Source: an uncultured Collinsella sp. (lineage in GTDB: Bacteria > Actinomycetota > Coriobacteriia > Coriobacteriales > Coriobacteriaceae). From it: a stretch of DNA of 33,222 bases. A model generated the notes under the pieces. That model worked only from the letters and a program-made list of their open reading frames with translations. It was not told where the DNA came from and did not search any database. The stretch spans positions 1 through 33,222 of the forward strand of contig CABVAO010000017.1 in the NCBI GenBank assembly GCA_902496335.1, read 5' to 3'. This document shows, one piece after another, positions 1 to 7,590 of the stretch; within the stretch, counting starts at the first letter, position 1, and every line of letters begins with the position of its first letter. The position numbers were made by a program, and so were the translations under genes.

Positions 1-8
1 GACGCTGC

Positions 9-106
9 AAACGCCCCTAAGCGGCAATCTGACGTTCAATCGTCGGTCGCGTACCAAAGTACGCTTCCCTCCTCTTTCACGTCACCTTGCTCGCTTAGGG
101 ACGTTT
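9..106. repeat. Nested inverted-repeat element, possible structured RNA
   Basis: Three sets of complementary arms are nested inside each other. The outer arm 9-13 pairs with 102-106 and continues as 15-23 (CCCTAAGCG) with 92-100 (CGCTTAGGG), then 24-27 with 87-90. A middle arm TGACGT at 30-35 pairs with ACGTCA at 79-84. The centre is a perfect hairpin, GCGTAC (49-54), loop CAAA, GTACGC (59-64). The nesting is too regular for chance and would fold equally as RNA or as a DNA cruciform. I recognise no Rfam family. Stretch 1-341 holds no convincing gene; the rest of it is a second small hairpin (159-167 with 177-185), a terminator, and the promoter and leader region of lspA. Confidence 0.5.
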
Positions 107-191
107 TCGCTGTTGGTGACGATAACGCGGCGTTTCCATTGCTGGAGCTAGAGGCTTTCTTTCGACTTGCGTTTTTAGTCGAAAGCTATTA

Positions 192-229
192 AGCGACATT
201 CCGTTATTCGGAATGTCGCTTTCGTTTTT
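192..229 (+). terminator. Rho-independent terminator
   Basis: An 11-bp perfect stem (AGCGACATTCC at 192-202 with GGAATGTCGCT at 210-220) encloses a 7-nt loop and is followed by TTCGTTTTT. It ends whatever is transcribed from upstream of the window and separates it from lspA. A second hairpin (CTTTCGACT at 159-167 with AGTCGAAAG at 177-185) lies directly before it. Confidence 0.8.
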
Positions 230-341
230 AGCTGGTTATTTCGCTTGCGTTGGTGGATATGTCGTGCGTTCTGCGTATGGCAATATAAGATAGTTCTTTG
301 TATTAAACGTAATTCGATGTTCTTGAGGGTAGGGGATTGAT

Positions 342-941
342 TTGGGTCGTGCTGGGGATATGACGCCGCCTTTGCGTTGGCGGTTGGGTGTTGCTGGTGG
401 GGTGGCGCTGGCTGTGTTGCTTGTTGACCAGCTGACCAAGCTTGCGGTTCGTGCCGTGGGCGACGCTTTGCATGTGACCGTTATCCCCGGTGTTATCGAC
501 TTTATGTTTGTCCGCAATATCGGAGCCGCCTTTAGCATGGGCGAGGGTCATGGCGTCACTTTCGCTGTGTTGGCGCTTGCGGTCATTGTCGCCATTGCCG
601 TGTACTTGCTCCGTGCATCCCAGCTCGCCCATCTTGAGGTCGTGGGCATGGCGATGGTTGCGGGCGGTGCTATTGGCAACGCTATCGATCGTTTGGCCTT
701 TGGCTTCGTGACCGATTTTATTGCCACCACCTTCATCGACTTCCCCGTCTTCAATGTGGCCGATATCGGCATTACCTTGGGCGTCGTGCTCGCCCTCTTC
801 GGATACATGTTCTTGAGCCCCGCGGCCCGTGAGGTCGACGCGACCGCTGAGCTTAACGCCCGTGACGAGGCCCGCGCCAAGCGCAAGGCCCAGCAACGCG
901 GGGAGCGTGCCCGCAAAATTCGCGAAAGGAACGAGCGCTAA
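342..941 (+). CDS. lspA: Lipoprotein signal peptidase (signal peptidase II)
   Basis: This membrane aspartyl protease (family A8) removes the signal peptide from diacylglyceryl-modified prolipoproteins. Four hydrophobic segments are visible. The family blocks appear in order: NIGAAFSMG (about residues 59-67), GNAIDR with the first catalytic aspartate D116, and FNVADIG with the second, D141. The start is TTG at 342, because GGGTAGGGGA at 327-336 sits at proper spacing in front of it; the ATG at 360 has only a poorly placed GGGG. The C-terminal tail of about 35 residues, rich in Arg, Lys, Glu and Ala, goes beyond the usual family end and should be cytoplasmic. The stop overlaps the rluD start by one base (TAATG), so the two are translationally coupled. 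A weak -10 (TATAAG at 284-289) may serve the pair. Confidence 0.93.
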   Translation: MGRAGDMTPPLRWRLGVAGGVALAVLLVDQLTKLAVRAVGDALHVTVIPGVIDFMFVRNIGAAFSMGEGHGVTFAVLALAVIVAIAVYLLRASQLAHLEVVGMAMVAGGAIGNAIDRLAFGFVTDFIATTFIDFPVFNVADIGITLGVVLALFGYMFLSPAAREVDATAELNARDEARAKRKAQQRGERARKIRERNER

Positions 942-1954
942 TGGCCGACATCCATATTCTTGTTGCCGACGATGCCGCCGGTCAGCGTCTTGACGCTTAT
1001 CTGGGCGCCAATGACGGCTGTCCTACGCGTTCTGCCTGTGCGCATCTGATCGAGGGCGGCGCCGTCGCTGTCAATGGCGAGACCTGCCTGTCCAAAAAGT
1101 ACGCCGTGCGAGCCGGCGACCGTATTTCGGTCGATTTGCCCGAGCCGCACGATCCCACCGATGTGATTCCCGAGGCCATCCCGCTCGACATTCGCTATGA
1201 GGACGATTATCTCATTGTGCTCTCCAAGCAGCGCGGCCTGGTGTGCCATCCTGCGCATGGTCATGAGAGCGGTACGCTCGCGAATGCCCTGGTCTATCAC
1301 TGCGGTATCGACCATCTGGGCACCGTGCAGGGTGAGGACCGACCCGGCATCGTGCATCGCCTGGATCGCGATACCTCGGGCCTTATGCTCGCGGCAAAAG
1401 ACGACGACACCCAGCGCGCGCTTCAAAATCTTATCCGCACGCGCACGCTCGATCGTCGCTATATCACGCTTGTCCACGGGCACATCGCCATGGACGAGGG
1501 CACCATCAATACCGGTATTGCCCGTTCCACGCGCGACCGCGTCAAGATGGCGGTTTCGGACGACCCCTTTGCCCGTCAGGCCATTACGACCTTCAAGGTG
1601 CTCGAGCGCTTTGATTCCACGCGTTTCGACGACGGCTACACGCTTGTCGAGTGCCACCTGTTTACCGGCAGAACGCACCAGATTCGTGTGCACATGCGCC
1701 ATATCAACCACGCCTGCGTGGGCGATCCGCTCTACGGCAAGTGCGATGCGCGTGCCGATCAGGGTCTGACCAGGCAGTTCCTTCATTCCTGGCGCGTGGC
1801 GTTCGACCATCCCGTGACGGGGGAGCGCATTGAGTGCCGCGACGAGTTGCCCTGGGATCTCGCTGCGGTTCTTGACGATCTGGCTCCGCGCTCGCTCGGT
1901 CGCACTGCCGCCGGTGACGAAATCGTCTCTCAGCTCGGTCTGCTCGACGCCTAG
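941..1954 (+). CDS. rluD: RluD-family 23S rRNA pseudouridine synthase
   Basis: It isomerises uridines to pseudouridine in large-subunit rRNA. An N-terminal S4 RNA-binding domain (about residues 15-65) precedes the RluA/RluD catalytic domain. The signature HRLDRDTSG gives D142 as the catalytic aspartate, and GRTHQIRVHM is the conserved uridine-pocket block near residue 245. The length of 337 aa is normal for RluD. The ATG lies in the TAATG junction with lspA; the lspA-rluD pair is common in Gram-positive bacteria. The exact target (helix 69 sites or RluC-like sites) cannot be read from sequence alone, so the RluD symbol reflects best family fit. Confidence 0.9.
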   Translation: MADIHILVADDAAGQRLDAYLGANDGCPTRSACAHLIEGGAVAVNGETCLSKKYAVRAGDRISVDLPEPHDPTDVIPEAIPLDIRYEDDYLIVLSKQRGLVCHPAHGHESGTLANALVYHCGIDHLGTVQGEDRPGIVHRLDRDTSGLMLAAKDDDTQRALQNLIRTRTLDRRYITLVHGHIAMDEGTINTGIARSTRDRVKMAVSDDPFARQAITTFKVLERFDSTRFDDGYTLVECHLFTGRTHQIRVHMRHINHACVGDPLYGKCDARADQGLTRQFLHSWRVAFDHPVTGERIECRDELPWDLAAVLDDLAPRSLGRTAAGDEIVSQLGLLDA

Positions 1955-1972
1955 CCAGTATTAGGTGGTTTC

Positions 1973-1999
1973 TTGAACTCGGTAAGCCTGCGGTAAGAT
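1973..1999 (+). promoter_or_regulatory. Candidate promoter of the glycosyltransferase gene
   Basis: TTGAAC at 1973-1978 is a good -35. TAAGAT at 1994-1999 gives 15-bp spacing, while overlapping AGATAT at 1996-2001 gives 17 bp. The site lies between the rluD stop and the next gene, about 40-60 bases before its ATG. No terminator is seen after rluD, so readthrough is also possible. Confidence 0.4.
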
Positions 2000-2036
2000 A
2001 TACGGTTGTTTACGTAACGCGTTCTCGGGAGCCTGC

Positions 2037-3332
2037 ATGCTCGCCTTTTTACAAACCAACACACCCATCGTGGTCTTCAACCAGATTGTCGTCACGCTGC
2101 TCACGGTCTGCTTTCTGTACCAGGTGGTCTTCTTTGTCATTGGCGCTCTTCGTGGCGAGGTCGCGCCTCCCAAGGCCAAAAAACTCCATCGTTATGCTTT
2201 CTTTATCGCGGCGCATAACGAGGAGGCCGTGATCGCCAACCTTGTTCGCTCCATCAAGGACCAGGATTATCCGTCCGAGCTTATCGAGGTCTTCGTGGTT
2301 GCCGACGCCTGCACCGACAACACCGCACAGCTCGCGCGCGAGGCAGGTGCCATTGTTTACGAGCGCAATGATCTTGCCCGTAAGGGTAAGAGCTGGGTCA
2401 TGGACTTTGGCTTCGACCGCATCCTTAACGAGTATCCCGACACGTTTGAAGGCTACTTTATCTTCGATGCCGATAACGTTATCTCCCGCGATTACGTGTC
2501 CAAGATGAACGATGCCTTTGACCAGGGATTCCATGTGGTCACGAGCTATCGCAACTCCAAGAATTTTGGCAGCTCGTGGATCTCGGCTGCTAATGCCACG
2601 TGGTATCTACGCGAGGCGCGCTTCCTCAACAACGCGCGCAATATCTGTAAGACGTCCTGCGCTGTTTCGGGTTCGGGTTACCTTATCTCGTCAAGCGTTA
2701 TCGAGGGCATGCACGGTTGGCAGTTCCACACGCTGACCGAGGACATTCAGTTCACTACGTTCTGCGCTATTCACGGTATTCGCATTGGCTATGCGCCGGC
2801 GGAGTTCTTTGACGAGCAACCCGTGACGTTCAAGGCATCCTGGAAGCAGCGTATGCGCTGGACCAAGGGCTTTTACCAGGTGTTCTTTACCTACGGTAAG
2901 CATCTGGTCAAGTCGATGTTCCGCTATCATCGCTTTGCCGCCTACGACATGTTCATGACGATCGCCCCGGGTATGCTGCTATCGCTGATCTCGATGCTCG
3001 CTAATGCGACGTTCTTGATTGTGGGTGGCCTTTCGCATGGTTTCTTGGCAACCGAAGTCGAGATGCAGGCGTGCGCCGCTTCGCTCATTATGACCTTCGC
3101 CATGATGTATCAGACGTTCTTTATCCTGGCGCTGCTCACGACTATCTTTGAGTACAAGCATATTCACTGCGCGCAAAAGTGGCGCCTGGTGACTAACCTG
3201 TTTACCTTCCCGATCTTTATGTTCAGCTATATCCCCATCACGGTGGCCGCGCTGTTCCTGAAGGTCGACTGGGTGCCGACGCAGCACGCCGTCAACGTTA
3301 CCCTTGACGAGGTCATGCAAGGCGCCAAATAA
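2037..3332 (+). CDS. Membrane glycosyltransferase, GT2 family
   Basis: A family 2 inverting glycosyltransferase that probably builds a surface polysaccharide or glycolipid from a nucleotide sugar. One membrane segment (about residues 12-37) leads into the GT-A catalytic domain: AAHNEE at 58-63, the metal-binding DAD at 144-146, TED near 234-236 (general base) and QRMRW at 271-275. The Q-x-x-R-W motif is typical of processive or multi-membrane GT2 enzymes of the cellulose and hyaluronan synthase type. Two to three further membrane segments follow in the C-terminal third (about 300-425). The ATG at 2037 has GGGA at 2027-2030. It is a single gene with no polymer export partner nearby, so the product cannot be named. 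It ends just before a strong terminator hairpin. Confidence 0.85.
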   Translation: MLAFLQTNTPIVVFNQIVVTLLTVCFLYQVVFFVIGALRGEVAPPKAKKLHRYAFFIAAHNEEAVIANLVRSIKDQDYPSELIEVFVVADACTDNTAQLAREAGAIVYERNDLARKGKSWVMDFGFDRILNEYPDTFEGYFIFDADNVISRDYVSKMNDAFDQGFHVVTSYRNSKNFGSSWISAANATWYLREARFLNNARNICKTSCAVSGSGYLISSSVIEGMHGWQFHTLTEDIQFTTFCAIHGIRIGYAPAEFFDEQPVTFKASWKQRMRWTKGFYQVFFTYGKHLVKSMFRYHRFAAYDMFMTIAPGMLLSLISMLANATFLIVGGLSHGFLATEVEMQACAASLIMTFAMMYQTFFILALLTTIFEYKHIHCAQKWRLVTNLFTFPIFMFSYIPITVAALFLKVDWVPTQHAVNVTLDEVMQGAK

Positions 3333-3340
3333 CCACCACC

Positions 3341-3385
3341 AAAACCACCGCAAAGGGGACAGGCACCTTTGTGGTGGTTTTTGCT
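3341..3385 (+). terminator. Rho-independent terminator with REP-like loop
   Basis: A 16-bp stem (3341-3356 with 3366-3381, one G-T pair) starts with AAAACCACC and ends with GGTGGTTTT. The loop is GGACAGGCA and the tail TTTTTGCTTTT. It terminates the glycosyltransferase transcript 8 bases after its stop. The core GGGGACAGGCACC inside the stem-loop is of the kind seen in dispersed palindromic repeats, so it may be a repeat used as a terminator. Confidence 0.7.
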
Positions 3386-3413
3386 TTTGCGATGCAGCTC
3401 GAGGAGGAGTCCG

Positions 3414-3836
3414 ATGGCCTATATCCCGTTTTGGATTTGCATCTTTGCCGGCGTGGCAATTGATGCCCGAGAGCGACGGTTTCCCAATGGGCTTGCCGGC
3501 GCATGTGCCGTGGCGGCGTTGGCGGGCGTTTGGCTCGACCTCGGTTTGAACACAGCGCTTGACCACGCCGGTCTTGCGGTCATCGTCTACCTTGCCCTTG
3601 TGCTCACTGAGTCGCTCTGGCGGCGCCTTCGCCACGCCCCGGGCATCGGCATGGGGGATGCCAAGGCGCTCTTCGCGCTTTGCACGCTCGACCCTATGGG
3701 TGGCATCGTGGCATTTGCCGTCGCACTCCTGGCCCTGGCCCTCTCCTGCCTCTTCACAAAATCACGCTCCCTGCCATTGCTCCCGTTTTTGGTGCCGATT
3801 TTTGCCATAATCGAGGTCGTGGGCTGCACTTTGTAA
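3414..3836 (+). CDS. A24-family prepilin peptidase-like protein
   Basis: A short integral membrane aspartyl peptidase of the TadV/CpaA type, which cleaves prepilin-like leader peptides at the membrane. Both family aspartate motifs are visible: AIDARERRFPN near residue 17 (Asp followed by the [I/F]-P-N block) and GIGMGDAK near residue 80, which matches the GxGD signature. Several hydrophobic segments fill the 140 residues. The chosen ATG at 3414 is preceded by GAGGAGGAG at 3401-3409; longer in-frame starts run into the upstream terminator. No N-methylation domain is present, as in TadV-type enzymes. No pilin, secretion ATPase or tad genes lie in the window, so its substrate must be encoded elsewhere. 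Confidence 0.75.
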   Translation: MAYIPFWICIFAGVAIDARERRFPNGLAGACAVAALAGVWLDLGLNTALDHAGLAVIVYLALVLTESLWRRLRHAPGIGMGDAKALFALCTLDPMGGIVAFAVALLALALSCLFTKSRSLPLLPFLVPIFAIIEVVGCTL

Positions 3837-3867
3837 CCGATTGCGCATCCTTCTTAAGGAGCATGCC

Positions 3868-5115
3868 ATGGCAACTAATCAAGAAACGGCCGTCATTAAG
3901 GCGCGCATGGACCGTATTCCCTCGGCGTTGTCGCCCGAACTTGTCGAGCGCATTGCCGCCGATCGTGCTTCGGGCTATGTCAACCCGTATCGTTGCAACG
4001 ACGATCAGGTCATTCGTCGTATTGATCGCGCCGCCGACAAAGGCACGCTTATGCGTCCGGCGTTTATGCGCGATACCGAAAAGATACTTCATCTTCCGGC
4101 GTACACCCGTTATGCAGGCAAAACGCAGGTCTTTAGCTTCCGTAGCAATGACGATCTGTCACGCCGCGGTTTGCACGTGCAGCTCGTCTCCCGCATTGCG
4201 CGCGATATCGGTCGCGCCCTGGGGCTCAATTGCGATCTGATCGAGGCGATTGGCCTGGGTCACGACTTGGGACACACGCCTTTCGGCCATGCCGGCGAGC
4301 GTTTCCTCAACGATATCTATCATGAGCGTACGGGGCGTTATTTTTTCCATAACGTGCAGTCGGTCCGCGTGCTCGATGCGCTGTATGGCCGCAACGTGTC
4401 GCTCCAGACGCTCGATGGCGTGTTGTGCCATAACGGCGAGTACGAGCAGCGTGTTTTTGAGCTTTCGGACATGGGCTCCTTTGACCAGTTCGACCAGACG
4501 GTTGAGGACTGTATCGCCACGGGCTATAGCGCGATTGAGCACCTGCGCCCCATGACGCTCGAGGGCTGCGTGGCTCGCATCTCGGATATCCTCGCCTACG
4601 TCGGTCGCGATCGTCAGGATGCCATTGCAGCGGGCCTGCTGTCACCCGACGCTTTTGACGACGGTCGGGGCGGCGCCTATAACAGCTGGATTCTCACGCA
4701 TGCTTCCATCGATATCGTTGAGCATAGCTACGGCAATCCGCGTATCGAGATGAGTGAGGACCTGTTTGAGGAGATCCGCCGCGCCAAGCGCGAGAACTAC
4801 GTGAAGATCTACAGCAAGGGCGGTATCGAGGGCGATTCTGAGGCGGAGCTGCGCGAGGCATTCGAAAAGCTTTACGACCGTTGCCTGCAGGATATAAACG
4901 AAGGCGATGAGTCTTCGTATATCTTTAAGCACCACATTTCTCGCATTGAGCAGCAGCTTTCCTACTACGATCGCACCTATGCCTGGCAGGACGACAAGAA
5001 TCAAGCGGTGGTGGATTACATCGCGAGCATGACTGACGGCTATTTCTGCGAGCTGACGAGCAAGTTGTTCCCGGGATTAAAGTTTCCGCACCGTACCTAT
5101 ATTAACGAACGGTAG
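3868..5115 (+). CDS. dgt: HD-domain dNTP triphosphohydrolase (dGTPase-like)
   Basis: It is expected to hydrolyse deoxynucleoside triphosphates to deoxynucleoside plus tripolyphosphate, trimming dNTP pools. The HD-domain metal ligands are recognisable: H103 (RGLHVQLVSRIARDIG), H132-D133 in GHDLGHTPFGHAGE, and D240 in ARISDILAYVGRD. The HDLGHTPFGHAGE block is characteristic of the dGTPase family. The 415-aa length fits the dGTPase-like subgroup without the E. coli Dgt insertion. The ATG at 3868 has TAAGGA at 3855-3860; a TTG at 3841 in frame lacks such a site. The substrate could be dGTP or dNTPs in general, and members of this subgroup are often allosteric, so the symbol is provisional. Confidence 0.85.
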   Translation: MATNQETAVIKARMDRIPSALSPELVERIAADRASGYVNPYRCNDDQVIRRIDRAADKGTLMRPAFMRDTEKILHLPAYTRYAGKTQVFSFRSNDDLSRRGLHVQLVSRIARDIGRALGLNCDLIEAIGLGHDLGHTPFGHAGERFLNDIYHERTGRYFFHNVQSVRVLDALYGRNVSLQTLDGVLCHNGEYEQRVFELSDMGSFDQFDQTVEDCIATGYSAIEHLRPMTLEGCVARISDILAYVGRDRQDAIAAGLLSPDAFDDGRGGAYNSWILTHASIDIVEHSYGNPRIEMSEDLFEEIRRAKRENYVKIYSKGGIEGDSEAELREAFEKLYDRCLQDINEGDESSYIFKHHISRIEQQLSYYDRTYAWQDDKNQAVVDYIASMTDGYFCELTSKLFPGLKFPHRTYINER

Positions 5116-5130
5116 TTCGTATATATTCGG

Positions 5131-5136
5131 TATACT
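5131..5136 (+). promoter_or_regulatory. Candidate -10 element before rarA
   Basis: TATACT at 5131-5136 lies in the short AT-rich gap between the dGTPase gene and rarA. The matching -35 region is poor, so only the -10 hexamer is claimed. Confidence 0.3.
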
Positions 5137-5175
5137 GTTAGTGGAAAACGTTTTTGATTGATGCACGGGATGGTT

Positions 5176-6525
5176 ATGGACGACCTGTTTTCTGCTTCGA
5201 CGCGCGAGCGTTCCTTTAAAAATGCGCCGCTCGCGGTGCGCATGCGCCCCAATTCGCTCGACGAGTACGTGGGTCAGCAAAAGGCCGTGGGCAAGGGTTC
5301 GTGGCTGCGTGCGGCGATCGAGCATGATGTGCTATCGAGCGTGATTCTGTATGGGCCGGCCGGTACGGGCAAAACGACGCTGGCCCACATTATCGCTAAC
5401 CATACCAAGAGCGAGTTTGTCGAGGTCAGCGCCGTGACGGGTACCGTGAAGGACCTGCGTCGCGTAATCGACGAGGCAAAGACGCGCCTGAATACGTATG
5501 ACCGCCGTACCATCTTGTTCATCGACGAGATTCACCGTTTTTCGAAGTCGCAGCAGGATGCGCTTTTGCATGCGGTTGAAAACCGTACCGTCATTATGAT
5601 TGGCGCCACGACGGAGAACCCGTACTTCGAGGTCAACTCCGCATTGTTGTCGCGTGGGCGCGTGGTAGAGCTTGAGCACCTGAAGGACGAGGATGTCGCC
5701 ACGCTGATTGAGCGTGCACTCGAGGCACCGCAGGGTCTGAACGGCAAGTTCTCGGCCGATGAGGATACGGTTAAGACCATCTGCACACTGGCCGCGGGTG
5801 ATGCTCGCTCGGCACTCACGACGCTCGAGCTTGCAAGCGAGATTGCCGTAACGCGTCCCGATACCGAGGGAACGCCAGCGCCGGCGGCGGGGGAGCGCTA
5901 TCCCATCACCGTGGATGACGTGAAGATTGCCAACCCGCGTCGTGGCTTTTCGTACGACAAAAACGGTGACATGCACTACGACATTATCAGTGCGTTTATT
6001 AAGTCTATGCGCGGCAGCGACCCCGATGCTACGATTTATTGGCTCGCGCGCATGATCGATGCAGGAGAGGATCCTAAGTTTATTGCTCGCCGCATTATGA
6101 TCCACGCTTCCGAGGACGTCGGAAACGCCGATCCGCAGGCGCTTTTGGTGGCACATGCCGCGTTTAAGTCTGCCGAGGTCATTGGCTATCCCGAATGCCG
6201 CATTAACCTGGCTCAGGCTGCGCTCTATGTTTGCCTGGCGCCTAAATCCAACGCGTGCGAGGCTTCAATCGATGCGGCGTTGGCCGATATCCATTCAAGT
6301 GGGCTGCGCGAGGTGCCTAGTTATCTGCGCGACCGTCATCGCCCGGGCAGCGACGAATACGGTGTGTATAAGTATCCGCATGATTATCCCGAAGGCTGGG
6401 TCGATCAGCGCTATTTGCCCGAGGGACTGGAGCGCGGCGCGTTCTGGCAGCCTGCCGGTCGCGGTTGGGAAGAGTGGCGTGTGGAGCAAAGCGAACGCGA
6501 CCGTAGCGGGAATGCTCCGAAGTAG
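5176..6525 (+). CDS. rarA: RarA/MgsA replication-associated AAA+ ATPase
   Basis: A clamp-loader-like AAA+ ATPase acting at stalled replication forks. The Walker A motif GPAGTGKT is at residues 60-67, Walker B ILFIDEIHRF about 50 residues later, and sensor 1 GATTENPYFEVNSALLSRGRV follows with the arginine-finger region. The family N-terminus MDDLF...PLAVRMRPNSLDEYVGQ is present, and the C-terminal MgsA domain (GSDPDATIYWLARMIDAGEDPKFIARR) completes a 449-aa protein. I chose ATG 5176 because the family begins MxxLF and GGGATGG precedes it; ATG codons at 5161 and 5170 and a TTG at 5158 are in-frame alternatives. It follows the dGTPase gene by 60 bases. Confidence 0.9.
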   Translation: MDDLFSASTRERSFKNAPLAVRMRPNSLDEYVGQQKAVGKGSWLRAAIEHDVLSSVILYGPAGTGKTTLAHIIANHTKSEFVEVSAVTGTVKDLRRVIDEAKTRLNTYDRRTILFIDEIHRFSKSQQDALLHAVENRTVIMIGATTENPYFEVNSALLSRGRVVELEHLKDEDVATLIERALEAPQGLNGKFSADEDTVKTICTLAAGDARSALTTLELASEIAVTRPDTEGTPAPAAGERYPITVDDVKIANPRRGFSYDKNGDMHYDIISAFIKSMRGSDPDATIYWLARMIDAGEDPKFIARRIMIHASEDVGNADPQALLVAHAAFKSAEVIGYPECRINLAQAALYVCLAPKSNACEASIDAALADIHSSGLREVPSYLRDRHRPGSDEYGVYKYPHDYPEGWVDQRYLPEGLERGAFWQPAGRGWEEWRVEQSERDRSGNAPK

Positions 6526-6625
6526 CTACTGATTATTTTGTCCCACGATCTCACGCTTGGCATGTTCAGTCCCCTTTGGGGTACCATGAAGAGCGTCTGT
6601 ATTTCGATTCCTTCGGGAGGCTTGT

Positions 6626-7219
6626 ATGAGTCCCATTCAAATCGCCCTGCTGCTGCTCGCCGTTGCCGGCGTGTGGGCCGTCGTTGAGCTTGCACTCACC
6701 CTGCGCAAGACCCGCACCGTCGTTGATTCGCTCGACAAGACGGTGAGCGACCTTAACAACACGCTCGCCGAGGCACAGCCCGTGGTGGCAAAGCTCGATG
6801 GCGCTGTTGATGAGCTTACTCCCGCGCTGGCGCAGGTTGAGCCGCTCCTCAAATCGAGCAAGACCGCTGTGGACGCCCTGACGTCCAACCTCGTTGAGGT
6901 TGAGGCGGTCGTTCGCGACATCTCCGAGGTTACGGGCAGCGTGGCCGAGGCCAGCAATGCCGTATCGAGCGTGACCGACTCTGCGGCTGGTGCCGTGCAG
7001 AAGCTCTTCAATAAGGTGAAGGCTCCTGCAGCCGACGCCGATCGCAAGCTCGCCGCTGCCGCCGCCGAGGCCGAGCAGCCTACCGAGCGCGTTCTGATTG
7101 GTGAGGCTGAGGACGAGGCCGCCGATGGTGCGGATGCGGCTCATAAGTCCGCAGCCAAGCCTGCTCAGTATTACACCTATACGCCCGCCGAGACCTCCGA
7201 GGAGTCCTGCGATGAGTAG
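6626..7219 (+). CDS. Coiled-coil membrane-anchored protein, DUF948-like
   Basis: A 197-aa protein with a single N-terminal membrane helix (about residues 4-24) and a long predicted coiled coil (about 25-135) rich in Val, Asp, Ala and Ser heptads such as VVDSLDKTVSDLNNTLAEAQP. The tail (140-197) is acidic, Ala-rich and low in complexity. This architecture matches DUF948/UPF0478 proteins of Gram-positive bacteria, some of which accompany general-stress genes. The start has GGGAGG at 6615-6620. It overlaps the next gene by 8 bases and so belongs to the sigma-factor operon as its first gene. A membrane-tethered sensor or scaffold role is inference only. Confidence 0.75.
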   Translation: MSPIQIALLLLAVAGVWAVVELALTLRKTRTVVDSLDKTVSDLNNTLAEAQPVVAKLDGAVDELTPALAQVEPLLKSSKTAVDALTSNLVEVEAVVRDISEVTGSVAEASNAVSSVTDSAAGAVQKLFNKVKAPAADADRKLAAAAAEAEQPTERVLIGEAEDEAADGADAAHKSAAKPAQYYTYTPAETSEESCDE

Positions 7220-7589
7220 CGAAGCAACCTGCACCATTACGCTGAGCGTTGCCGGTGATCCGCGTCTCGCGCGCTTGGTGCGCATGACTGCCGCCAACGT
7301 CGGCGCCCTGTGCTCTATGTCCGTCGATCGCATCGAGGATATTCGTATGGCTGCTGAGGAAGCCTTCATCTTTGGATGCACGGCCGTTGATTCCGACGAT
7401 ATTTCGATCAAATTCGATGTCGACGAATCCCATGTGGGCATGACCTTTACCTTTGGCGACCAGGCGACTGTCGATGAGGATGACCAGGCTGCCGTATATG
7501 CCGAGCTCATTTTGGCGAGTGTGTGCGACTCCTACGAAAAGACTACAGCGCCCCTGACGCTTTCCCTCGACCTCAAGGCGGATATCTAA
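7212..7589 (+). CDS. RsbW/SpoIIAB-like protein with degenerate ATPase motifs
   Basis: A 125-aa protein whose length, predicted fold and position just before a SigB/SigF-type sigma factor suggest an anti-sigma factor of the GHKL serine-kinase family. The line AGDPRLARLVRMTAANVG, then VDRIEDIRMAAEEAF, follows the RsbW/SpoIIAB pattern. The usual N-box (E-A-x-x-N-A-x-x-H) is replaced by EEAFIFGCTA: the Glu is kept but the Asn and His are missing. No DxGxG box follows; the equivalent place reads TFGDQAT. It could therefore bind the sigma factor without kinase activity. The start ATG at 7212 overlaps the previous stop and has GAGGAG at 7199-7204. Family assignment rests on context and weak pattern. 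Confidence 0.6.
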   Translation: MSSEATCTITLSVAGDPRLARLVRMTAANVGALCSMSVDRIEDIRMAAEEAFIFGCTAVDSDDISIKFDVDESHVGMTFTFGDQATVDEDDQAAVYAELILASVCDSYEKTTAPLTLSLDLKADI

Positions 7590-7590
7590 T

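Noticed and set aside
1..192. A reading frame open from the window edge to TAA at 190-192
   Set aside because: No start inside, rare codons (CTA, TTA) uncommon in this genome, no recognisable motif, a second frame also open over most of the same stretch, and the region is dominated by nested palindromes.
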